The translations under genes were made by a program, and so were the position numbers. The notes below the pieces were generated by a model. It searched no databases. It had not been told where the DNA came from and saw only the letters and a program-made list of their open reading frames with translations. A stretch of 6,034 nucleotides of DNA from Solobacterium sp. (GTDB lineage: Bacteria; Bacillota_I; Bacilli_A; Erysipelotrichales; Erysipelotrichaceae). Positions 1 through 6,034 of this stretch are shown piece after piece. The stretch lies in NCBI GenBank assembly GCA_017536845.1, contig JAFWCP010000529.1, forward strand, positions 1 to 6,034, given 5' to 3'. Numbering within the stretch: position 1 is the stretch's first letter; every line of letters begins with the position of its first letter.

Positions 1-1114
1 CGGGCTGGCGGAAAAATGCGGCGGCTGTCCTCTGATGTGCCTGCGCTACCCTGCCCAGTTAAAATACAAGAAAGAACTGCTGGCCGAAGCACTGTATAAA
101 TACGGCAATGTCAGACGGAACCTGATCCGTGATGTCAGGCAGTCGGAATACATCACCGGCTACCGCAACGCCTGCAAGATGCCGATGCAGATGAGCCATG
201 GCGAGCTGACCGCCGGCATGTATGCCGCCGGCACCAACCATTACCGGCCGGTACGTGACTGTCTGATCCACCATCCGGATCTTGAAGATGCCCGCCGGGA
301 AGTGCTGAAGGTGCTTAATGCTCATCATGCCAAGGCGTTTGAGGAAAAGAGCCGCTATGGCTTCCGCAACCTTATCATGCGCCGCACCGATGATGGCATC
401 CAGGTGCTCTTTGTCACCGGCAAAGGCAAAATGCACGATGACCTTGTCACCGATATCATGAAAATCCCGAACATCGTTTCGCTGTACCACTCCGTCCTTC
501 TGGAACCCAAAGGCGTGGAGATGATCGGGAATACTGTCACCCTTCTGGCCGGTAAGGAAACGGCTGACATCAAAATGGCCGATATCACCCTTTCCCTTTC
601 GCCGGAAGCTTTCTTCCAGCTCAATACCGAACAGGCCGAACAGCTGTATACAACTGCCGTTTCCAAGATCGATCCCTGCGATACGATCGTTGAAGCCTAC
701 TGCGGCGTCGGCGCCATCTCCCTGCTTGCGGCAAAGAAAGCGCAGCGCATCATCGGCATCGAAAGCGTGCAGAAGGCGGTGGATAACGCCGTTATGAACG
801 CGGAAAAGAACAATATCAGAAATGTCGAGTTCCTCTGCGCGGACGCTTCCGTCGGCCTGTACAGGGCGGCCCGAGGCGGCTTGCCTGACTGCCTGATTGC
901 CGACCCGCCCCGCAGCGGCATGGATGATAAGATGCTTGCGGCCATCGCCGACGTACTGCCGAAGAAGATCATCTATATTTCCTGCAACCCGGCCACCCTG
1001 GGCAAGAACCTCAAGGAACTCAAGCACAATTACCATGTTGTAACGGTCATCCCGTTTGACATGTTCCCGCATACGCCGCTGATCGAATCGATCACGGTAC
1101 TGGAAAGAGGCTGA
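1..1114 (+). CDS. rlmD: 23S rRNA (uracil-C5)-methyltransferase, RlmD/RlmCD (TrmA) family, 5'-truncated by window edge
   Basis: SAM-dependent enzyme expected to methylate C5 of uridine in 23S rRNA in the cytoplasm. The frame is open to the window edge (first whole codon at 2), so the ATG at 35 is internal. Before that ATG the sequence reads EKCGGCPL, the core of the 4Fe-4S motif of this family; the first cluster Cys would lie just outside the window. A probable fourth cluster Cys is in RDCLIHH (codon 260-262). Then come FFQLN (substrate/SAM region), the SAM loop EAYCGVG (692-712), ADPPRSG (from 899), SCNPATL with the catalytic nucleophile Cys at 983-985, and the general-base Glu in PLIES (1085-1087). 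The usual N-terminal TRAM domain would be upstream. Odd: the position after CGGCxLx is Cys where relatives I recall have His. Bacillota carry paralogues (RlmD, RlmCD), so U1939 versus U747/U1939 specificity cannot be decided here. The next gene starts three bases after the stop. Confidence 0.93.
   Translation, partial: GLAEKCGGCPLMCLRYPAQLKYKKELLAEALYKYGNVRRNLIRDVRQSEYITGYRNACKMPMQMSHGELTAGMYAAGTNHYRPVRDCLIHHPDLEDARREVLKVLNAHHAKAFEEKSRYGFRNLIMRRTDDGIQVLFVTGKGKMHDDLVTDIMKIPNIVSLYHSVLLEPKGVEMIGNTVTLLAGKETADIKMADITLSLSPEAFFQLNTEQAEQLYTTAVSKIDPCDTIVEAYCGVGAISLLAAKKAQRIIGIESVQKAVDNAVMNAEKNNIRNVEFLCADASVGLYRAARGGLPDCLIADPPRSGMDDKMLAAIADVLPKKIIYISCNPATLGKNLKELKHNYHVVTVIPFDMFPHTPLIESITVLERG
1103..1110 (+). 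promoter_or_regulatory. Ribosome binding site that decides the GTG start of the pseudouridine synthase
   Basis: GAAAGAGG lies within the last codons of the methyltransferase, seven bases before GTG 1118. No comparable purine-rich site precedes the next in-frame ATG at 1145. This favours the GTG start and suggests translational coupling with the upstream gene. Confidence 0.6.
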
Positions 1115-1117
1115 GCA

Positions 1118-2026
1118 GTGCACCTTCAATACGACGCCCATGCCATGACGATCGTCCATGACGGCCGTTATGCGGATCTGACGGTCGGGGAATGGATGAC
1201 GCAGTTTCACCTTTCCTCTTCCGCACGGTATAAAATGCTGCAGGAAGGCCGGCTGCTTCTGAACAATGTGCCGGTGAAGCATCCTGATACGCAGATCCAC
1301 GATGCGCAGATTGCCATCCTTCATGAAGAAGGGAAAGAAGAAAGCGTTTCGGACTGCATTGCTGAGGTCATCTATGAAGATGCCTTTGTCTATGCCGTTT
1401 CCAAACCGGCGGGGCTCATCATACACAGTGATGACCCGAAGGAAGAAACCCTTGCCCGGATGGCTGCCGCGTATCAGAAGCAATCCGGCATCCTGACTCC
1501 CGTAAGGCCCCTGCACAGGCTGGACAAGGATACGGCCGGCATCGTCCTTTTCAGCAAGGTCCCCTTCTTCCAGCCCTGGTATGACTACCAGCTCTCTGTC
1601 CATACCATTCAGCGCCGTTATCTTGCGGCGGTCAAAGGAAACCTTGCAAAAGGGAAAACACTGGTCATTGATGCGCCGCTTGGCAAAGACAGGCACCGGA
1701 ACAACCGCTACTGCGTCTTTCCTTCCGGCAAACCGGCAAGGACGGACGTCGAATGCCTGGAACGGCAGAAAGACCTGTGCCTGCTGCGCTGCACGCTGCA
1801 TACCGGCCGCACCCACCAGATCCGTGTCCACCTGGCATCAAGAAATCTGCCGATTGTCAATGACCCGTTCTACGGTGTTTCCGACAATCGCTTTGAGAAC
1901 ATGGGCTTATGGGCGTATGAAATGGTCATCTTCGATCCCCTTGAAGGGAAAAAGACTGTGATACACGATCACGCAAATCCGGACTTTGCCCGTTTTGGCT
2001 GTCTTTCACAGCTTCTGCAGCAGTAA
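1118..2026 (+). CDS. RluA-family RNA pseudouridine synthase
   Basis: Cytoplasmic enzyme of 302 residues that isomerises uridine to pseudouridine in rRNA or tRNA. Residues about 20-70 resemble an S4-like RNA-binding domain (LTVGEWM...RYKMLQEGRLLLNN). The catalytic core follows: KPAGLIIHSDD (97-106), then HRLDKDTAG (133-141), which contains the catalytic Asp136 and has Ala where Ser is common (TSG to TAG). HTGRTHQIRVHL (228-239) is the second family signature, and a late NDPFYG/LWAYEM block completes the fold. Length is normal for the RluA/RluD group. The GTG start is chosen for its ribosome binding site at 1103-1110; ATG 1145 is the alternative. Only three bases separate it from the methyltransferase stop, so the two are probably one RNA-modification operon. 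Target sites cannot be assigned from sequence alone, so no symbol is given. Confidence 0.95.
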   Translation: MHLQYDAHAMTIVHDGRYADLTVGEWMTQFHLSSSARYKMLQEGRLLLNNVPVKHPDTQIHDAQIAILHEEGKEESVSDCIAEVIYEDAFVYAVSKPAGLIIHSDDPKEETLARMAAAYQKQSGILTPVRPLHRLDKDTAGIVLFSKVPFFQPWYDYQLSVHTIQRRYLAAVKGNLAKGKTLVIDAPLGKDRHRNNRYCVFPSGKPARTDVECLERQKDLCLLRCTLHTGRTHQIRVHLASRNLPIVNDPFYGVSDNRFENMGLWAYEMVIFDPLEGKKTVIHDHANPDFARFGCLSQLLQQ

Positions 2027-2032
2027 CAATAT

Positions 2033-2057
2033 GGGGATTCCCAGGCGGATCCCTTTT
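2033..2057 (+). terminator. Weak candidate terminator after the pseudouridine synthase gene
   Basis: GGGAT (2034-2038) can pair with ATCCC (2049-2053) around a 10-base loop, with an added G-T wobble pair (2033/2054), directly followed by TTTTCTT. The stem is short, so termination is probably partial. A second hairpin, CTTCTG/CAGAAG (2058-2063 with 2073-2078), follows but has no T-tract. Confidence 0.35.
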
Positions 2058-2091
2058 CTTCTGCAGCCGCGTCAGAAGCATTCGGGCTTTG

Positions 2092-2100
2092 TGATAGAAT
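2092..2100 (+). promoter_or_regulatory. Extended -10 promoter for the MalY/PatB gene
   Basis: TGATAGAAT matches the extended -10 pattern TGnTATAAT with one mismatch and lies 24 bases before the ATG. No good -35 hexamer is seen at the expected spacing (2072-2077 is TCAGAA), as tolerated at extended -10 promoters. AAGAAGGAA (2111-2119) is the ribosome binding site for ATG 2125. Confidence 0.45.
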
Positions 2101-2124
2101 AATGGGCAGAAAGAAGGAACGCAC

Positions 2125-3336
2125 ATGAAATATGACTTTACAACCATCATGAACAGATTCGGTGAAGACGCCATCGCGGTGGACCTGCCGGCTTCCCGAA
2201 CCGGCGGCTACGCAGACATCCATCTCCATGAAGGGTTTGACATCATCCCGATGTGGGTGGCGGATATGAACTTCCCGGTACTGCCCGATATCCAGGAGGC
2301 GATGATCACCCGCATTCAGAAACCGCATTTCGGCTATTTCTCGGCCCGTGACGAATACTTTGACGCAATCATCCGCTGGCAGAAGCAACGCAACCATGTC
2401 GAAGGCCTTGAGAAAAAGCATATCGGCTATGAAAACGGCGTCCTTGGCGGTGTGACCAGCGCCATGAATATCCTTACCAGCAAGGGCGGCAAGGTCCTTG
2501 TCCATTCCCCGGTGTATGTCGGCTTCTCCCATGTTCTGAATAACAACGGCTACCAGATCATCCAGTCCCCGCTTGTCAAAGATGAAAGCAACGTCTGGCG
2601 CATGGATTTTGAAGATATGGAAAGGAAACTGCGGGATGAGCATATCCATACCGCCATTTTCTGCAACCCCCACAACCCCTGCGGAAGGGCATGGGAAAAG
2701 GAAGAAATCGAACAGGCCATGGCATTGTATGAAAAATACGAAGTAGAAGTGATCTCGGATGAAATCTGGAGCGACCTTGTCCACCATGGCCATCAGCACA
2801 TCCCGACCCAGTCGGTCAGCCCGTACGCCCATGAACATACCATTGCCTTCTATGCCCCTTCCAAGACCTTCAACCTGGCCGGGCTGATCGGCTCCTACCA
2901 TATTGTGTATAACGCAAAGCTGCGTGATCGGCTGGAAAAGGAAGGTTCGCTTTCCCATTACAATTCCATGAACCTGCTGTCCATGTATGCCTTGATCGGC
3001 GCCTATGGCGACAACGGCATGGAATATGTCAGACAGCTGAACCATGTGTTTGAAGAAAATATCGATTATGCTGTGGATTTCATTGAAAACAGGCTGCCGG
3101 GTGTTTCCGTCTGCTCACCCAAGGCAACCTATATGTTATGGATTGATGTCTCGGGATATCTTGAAAACGCCGGCACAGACCTGGATACATTGATTCATAG
3201 AGGGTATGACTATGGCGTCATATGGCAGGATGGCCGCGGCTTCTTCGGGCAGACAAATATCCGCATGAACCTTGCACTTCCGCTCTGCCGGGTGAAAGAG
3301 GCGTTTGAGCGCCTGCAGAAGTACGTATTCATCTGA
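2125..3336 (+). CDS. patB: MalY/PatB family PLP-dependent cystathionine beta-lyase (C-S lyase) / aminotransferase
   Basis: Cytoplasmic fold-type I PLP enzyme of 403 residues, the usual length for MalY/PatB proteins. Family members cleave the C-S bond of cystathionine and other cysteine S-conjugates to give pyruvate, ammonia and a thiol; E. coli MalY also antagonises the maltose activator. Visible marks: IIPMWVADMNF (40-50), HFGYFS (68-73, active-site Tyr), NPHNPCGRAW (181-190, the PLP-contacting Asn block), SDEIWSDLV (211-219, Asp pairing with the pyridine nitrogen), APSKTFNLAGL (244-254, Schiff-base Lys247) and NIRMNLALP (378-386, Arg380 binding the substrate carboxylate). The start is supported by AAGAAGGAA six bases upstream of the ATG. 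It has its own promoter-like site and a strong terminator, so it is probably monocistronic. It converges on a small LysR-type gene. Beta-lyase rather than transaminase activity is inferred from the family, and maltose-type regulation is not implied. Confidence 0.93.
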   Translation: MKYDFTTIMNRFGEDAIAVDLPASRTGGYADIHLHEGFDIIPMWVADMNFPVLPDIQEAMITRIQKPHFGYFSARDEYFDAIIRWQKQRNHVEGLEKKHIGYENGVLGGVTSAMNILTSKGGKVLVHSPVYVGFSHVLNNNGYQIIQSPLVKDESNVWRMDFEDMERKLRDEHIHTAIFCNPHNPCGRAWEKEEIEQAMALYEKYEVEVISDEIWSDLVHHGHQHIPTQSVSPYAHEHTIAFYAPSKTFNLAGLIGSYHIVYNAKLRDRLEKEGSLSHYNSMNLLSMYALIGAYGDNGMEYVRQLNHVFEENIDYAVDFIENRLPGVSVCSPKATYMLWIDVSGYLENAGTDLDTLIHRGYDYGVIWQDGRGFFGQTNIRMNLALPLCRVKEAFERLQKYVFI

Positions 3337-3343
3337 AAAGCAT

Positions 3344-3388
3344 AAAAAAGCAGGACGGCTTAATAAACTGCTTAACCGTCCTGCTTTT
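3344..3388. terminator. Strong bidirectional terminator between converging genes
   Basis: AAAAGCAGGACGG (3346-3358) and CCGTCCTGCTTTT (3376-3388) form a perfect 13-bp stem, with TTAA/TTAA able to add inner pairs. Reading plus, the stem ends in TTTTCATTTT and serves the MalY/PatB gene. Reading minus, it ends in TTTTTT and serves the LysR-type gene. The stop codon of the minus gene (3372-3374) lies in the loop and its last four sense codons lie in the stem. Confidence 0.88.
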
Positions 3389-3665
3389 CATTTTCCTCTT
3401 TCACGCCGGATTCACGGATCCGTCTTAAGATTTCCTCATGAAACTCTACTTCCTGGCGGAACAGTTCAACTGCCAGCTTTCCGGTTTCATTCAGGATAAG
3501 CCTGTTGCGGTCTCTGACAAAAAGGCTTACGCCTAAAAGCTTCTCAAGGCGGGCCATAGACTTGCTTAAGGCCGGCTGCGACACGCCAAGCTGCCTGGCA
3601 GCTTCTGACAGTGTCCCGTGCTCAGCAACAGCAAGTATCTGTACCAAGTGGTGGTTGTCTATCAT
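3372..3665 (-). CDS. LysR-type HTH-only DNA-binding protein (no effector domain)
   Basis: A 97-residue cytoplasmic protein that is essentially the N-terminal domain of a LysR-type regulator. Residues 1-60 carry the winged HTH (LVQILAVAEHGTLSEAARQ, then LGVSQPALSKSMARLEKLLG and VSLFVRDRNRLILNETG). Residues about 61-90 (KLAVELFRQEVEFHEEILRRIR) match the long linker helix used for dimerisation, and a charged tail follows. Full LysR regulators have about 300 residues; the roughly 200-residue inducer-binding region is absent and nothing like it is seen in the neighbouring DNA. The start at 3665 is set by GGAGGAG (plus strand 3672-3678) six bases upstream; an upstream ATG at 3827 would read through the tRNA gene and is not credible. 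It could be a real minimal regulator, perhaps of its own promoter or of the convergent PLP gene, or a truncated remnant. The intact ribosome binding site, HTH and terminator favour a real gene. Confidence 0.82.
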   Translation of the reverse strand: MIDNHHLVQILAVAEHGTLSEAARQLGVSQPALSKSMARLEKLLGVSLFVRDRNRLILNETGKLAVELFRQEVEFHEEILRRIRESGVKEENEKQDG

Positions 3666-3671
3666 CCCTGT

Positions 3672-3678
3672 CTCCTCC
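3672..3678 (-). promoter_or_regulatory. Ribosome binding site fixing the start of the LysR-type HTH gene
   Basis: On the minus strand this reads GGAGGAG, six bases before ATG 3665. It is among the strongest Shine-Dalgarno matches in the window and rules in favour of the 97-residue form over the 151-residue extension. Confidence 0.8.
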
Positions 3679-3684
3679 GCTACC

Positions 3685-3713
3685 AGTATAATATAGATTT
3701 TATTTGAATAACA
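3685..3713 (-). promoter_or_regulatory. Candidate promoter and dyad for the LysR-type HTH gene
   Basis: The minus strand is AT-rich here, with overlapping -10-like hexamers (TATATT, TATTAT, TATACT between 3695 and 3685) but no clear -35. A perfect inverted repeat, TTATT-CA-AATAA (3700-3711), lies just upstream of the -10 region. LysR-type proteins commonly bind AT-rich dyads of T-N11-A form and regulate themselves, and the dyad with its next A fits T-N11-A. Autoregulation is inference. Confidence 0.35.
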
Positions 3714-3770
3714 CATTAAATTAGCTAAAATTGTGTCCCAGAAAGAAATTTTCGCACCAAAATCCACAGT

Positions 3771-3799
3771 TTGACCCATTCCGAAAGACGTGCTATAAT
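3771..3799 (+). promoter_or_regulatory. Promoter of tRNA-Arg
   Basis: TTGACC (3771-3776) and TATAAT (3794-3799) are separated by exactly 17 bases, with TG two bases before the -10 (TGCTATAAT). The tRNA 5' end is 13 bases past the -10. This is a near-consensus housekeeping sigma promoter. Confidence 0.85.
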
Positions 3800-3812
3800 T
3801 TTCAGGCAACAT

Positions 3813-3889
3813 GTGCTCGTGGCGCAAGCGGATAGCGTATTTGATTCCGAATCAAAAGGTTGTGGGTTCGAGTCCCATCGAGCATACCA
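3813..3889 (+). tRNA. tRNA-Arg (anticodon CCG) with encoded CCA
   Basis: The full cloverleaf can be drawn. The acceptor stem is GTGCTCG (3813-3819) with CGAGCAT (3879-3885), one G-T pair. The D arm is GCGC/GCGT around a loop containing GG (3822-3838). The anticodon stem TTTGA/TCAAA (3840-3844, 3852-3856) encloses loop TTCCGAA with anticodon CCG at 3847-3849, reading the Arg codon CGG. The variable loop is short (3857-3861). The T arm is GTGGG/CCCAT with loop TTCGAGT (3862-3878). Discriminator A3886 and a genomically encoded CCA (3887-3889) finish the molecule. It has its own promoter and a hairpin follows directly, so it is probably transcribed alone. I see no duplicate of its 3' end nearby that would suggest an integrated element. 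Confidence 0.95.
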
Positions 3890-3895
3890 TATTAA

Positions 3896-3926
3896 AATAG
3901 CCTCTTCATATAATGAAGAGGCTATT
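3896..3926. terminator. Hairpin terminator shared by tRNA-Arg and the lipoprotein gene
   Basis: AATAGCCTCTTCAT (3896-3909) and its exact complement (3913-3926) make a perfect 14-bp stem with a 3-base loop. Reading minus, it is followed by TTTTAAT and lies just past the lipoprotein stop (3932). Reading plus, it starts seven bases after the tRNA CCA but its T-tract is poor (TTCATATTTA). It is therefore better in the minus direction and probably works in both. Confidence 0.75.
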
Positions 3927-3931
3927 CATAT

Positions 3932-4540
3932 TTATAGGTGTTCAAAACGGATGGTGAAACGGATGCCGATGTGTTCGCCGCTTCCGGACTGAGACAAGGC
4001 TTCTGCCGGTTTGAGCCCTGTGGCGCGATATTCTTCCGAGGCAATGGCCAGAAGGATGAATTCATCTCCGTCTTCAAAAGCACAGCGTTCCGGAAGATAG
4101 TATTCATATCCTGTATCTTCCCGGAATCCCGCGGCATCGATGCTGTTGAGCACCTTTCCTGCTGAGCCGTCCGATTTGAATTCCTTGATCACCACACCGC
4201 CTGCCGGTACGACAAATACCGCCAGATAGGTATCCGGATCGGTCAGCAGTTCATGGCTGGGCCATTCTTCCCAGGCTCTCTTTGTCTGCCATTCGCCTTC
4301 CGGGCTGAGGGTGTCAGCGCCAAGCGTATAGAAGATTTCCTCACCTTCCGAATGGATGTGATAGACCTGTGCCTTGACGCCCATCGCTTCTTCCTCCGCC
4401 TGGATTGCGTTTTGAAGCTGCTGTGATATGCCGACCAGTTCAGATGCCGCAAAGTAATGATCCTTTTGTGCGGTTTCCTGCCGGCAGCCGATGATCAGAA
4501 GCGAGGCTGCCAATGCAAAGGGAATCAGTAGCTTTTTCAT
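3932..4540 (-). CDS. Putative lipoprotein of unknown function
   Basis: A 202-residue protein whose family I do not recognise. It begins MKKLLIPFALAASLLIIGC: two Lys, a hydrophobic stretch, then a lipobox (IIGC) with Cys19 as the predicted lipidation and cleavage site. It is therefore probably exported by Sec and anchored to the outer face of the membrane. The mature part is acidic and soluble-looking. Residues about 31-55 look helical (ASELVGISQQLQNAIQAEE), and the rest reads as alternating strands (YLAVFVVPAGGVVIKEF at 105-121; FILLAIASEEY at 161-171; IGIRFTIRFE at 191-200). There is one further Cys (153). The start at 4540 is chosen for AAGGAAG seven bases upstream and because it places the signal peptide at the N terminus; the in-frame ATG at 4570 would add ten residues before it. 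It is transcribed divergently from a 6-phospho-beta-glucosidase, has its own promoter and stands alone. A link to sugar use is not shown. Confidence 0.85.
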   Translation of the reverse strand: MKKLLIPFALAASLLIIGCRQETAQKDHYFAASELVGISQQLQNAIQAEEEAMGVKAQVYHIHSEGEEIFYTLGADTLSPEGEWQTKRAWEEWPSHELLTDPDTYLAVFVVPAGGVVIKEFKSDGSAGKVLNSIDAAGFREDTGYEYYLPERCAFEDGDEFILLAIASEEYRATGLKPAEALSQSGSGEHIGIRFTIRFEHL

Positions 4541-4580
4541 ATTGGGACTTCCTTTCATTTTTCTGTTCAACTGTGACTTT

Positions 4581-4608
4581 ATTGTAGCATAAAATGAGAT
4601 ACCGTTAA
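4581..4608 (-). promoter_or_regulatory. Promoter of the lipoprotein gene
   Basis: On the minus strand TGCTACAAT gives an extended -10 (hexamer TACAAT at 4581-4586). TTAACG (4603-4608), 16 bases upstream, is a four-of-six match to -35. The resulting 5' leader would be about 30-35 bases, with AAGGAAG before ATG 4540. Confidence 0.5.
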
Positions 4609-4618
4609 TATACGGTAT
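4599..4618. promoter_or_regulatory. Operator-like inverted repeat over the lipoprotein -35 element
   Basis: ATACCGT-TAATAT-ACGGTAT: perfect 7-bp arms with a 6-base spacer. It covers the proposed -35 of the lipoprotein promoter, where a bound regulator would block or position RNA polymerase. No T-tract follows on either side, so it is not a terminator. The regulator is unknown. Confidence 0.5.
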
Positions 4619-4627
4619 TGATTATTG

Positions 4628-4639
4628 ACGTAAATACGT
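4628..4639. repeat. Second short dyad, ACGTA-AA-TACGT
   Basis: A perfect 5-bp inverted repeat with a 2-base spacer, about ten bases from the larger dyad. On the minus strand the cores are similar (CGTATTTACG here, CGTATATTAACG there), which may mean two sites for one regulator. The similarity is short and could be chance. Confidence 0.3.
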
Positions 4640-4685
4640 TACATTCAAAACATACAGAGGATGACTGTTCATCAAATCCGGATGA

Positions 4686-6034
<1,349 letters not shown>

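Noticed and set aside
59..1831. A 590-codon open frame on the minus strand, antisense to both RNA-modification genes.
   Set aside because: Both plus-strand genes show full family motifs, and the antisense product matches no family I know. Biased codon use, with few TTA, CTA or TCA triplets in the relevant phase, explains the lack of stops.
1969..3045. A 358-codon minus-strand open frame antisense to the MalY/PatB gene.
   Set aside because: It is a shadow of a well-supported PLP enzyme gene, with no recognisable domain, and it crosses the end of the preceding gene.
3666..3827. N-terminal extension of the LysR-type protein to an ATG at 3827.
   Set aside because: It would overlap the tRNA gene and its promoter, adds 54 residues unlike a LysR N-terminus, and ignores the GGAGGAG site before ATG 3665.
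3813..3930. tRNA-Arg as an attachment site of an integrated element.
   Set aside because: No integrase gene, no second copy of the tRNA 3' end and no change in gene character are visible in the window.

Overview
The window looks like ordinary chromosomal sequence from a mid-GC (about 50%) member of the Bacillota. The clues are strong AGGAGG-type ribosome binding sites, extended -10 (TGnTATAAT) promoters, a 4Fe-4S RlmD/RlmCD-type rRNA methyltransferase, a PTS-style 6-phospho-beta-glucosidase and a lipoprotein with a short Gram-positive-type signal. A fermentative gut lineage such as the Erysipelotrichia would fit, but that placement is inference and no marker here settles it.

Left part (1-2026, + strand): two RNA-modification genes in an apparent operon. 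The first is the 3' portion of a TrmA/RlmD-family 23S rRNA m5U methyltransferase, whose start lies before the window. Three bases later comes an RluA-family pseudouridine synthase that begins at GTG. Next (2027-3336) is a separately promoted MalY/PatB-type PLP enzyme, probably a cystathionine beta-lyase (C-S lyase). Its strong hairpin terminator is shared with a convergent small gene.

Middle (3337-4540): a minus-strand 97-residue protein made only of a LysR-type DNA-binding domain and linker helix, with no effector domain; a plus-strand tRNA-Arg(CCG) with encoded CCA and a near-consensus promoter; a 14-bp hairpin between the tRNA and the next gene; and a minus-strand lipoprotein of unknown function.

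Right part (4541-6034): a 283-bp divergent intergenic region with a promoter for each flanking gene and two dyads on the lipoprotein side, then the 5' 403 codons of a GH1 6-phospho-beta-glucosidase that runs off the window.

The genes do not form one pathway. rRNA modification, sulfur amino acid/PLP metabolism, tRNA supply and beta-glucoside use are side by side. I see no mobile element, CRISPR array, phage gene or defence system. The points most worth a second look are the HTH-only LysR protein, whose stop codon lies inside the terminator loop, and the dyad over the promoter of the unknown lipoprotein.
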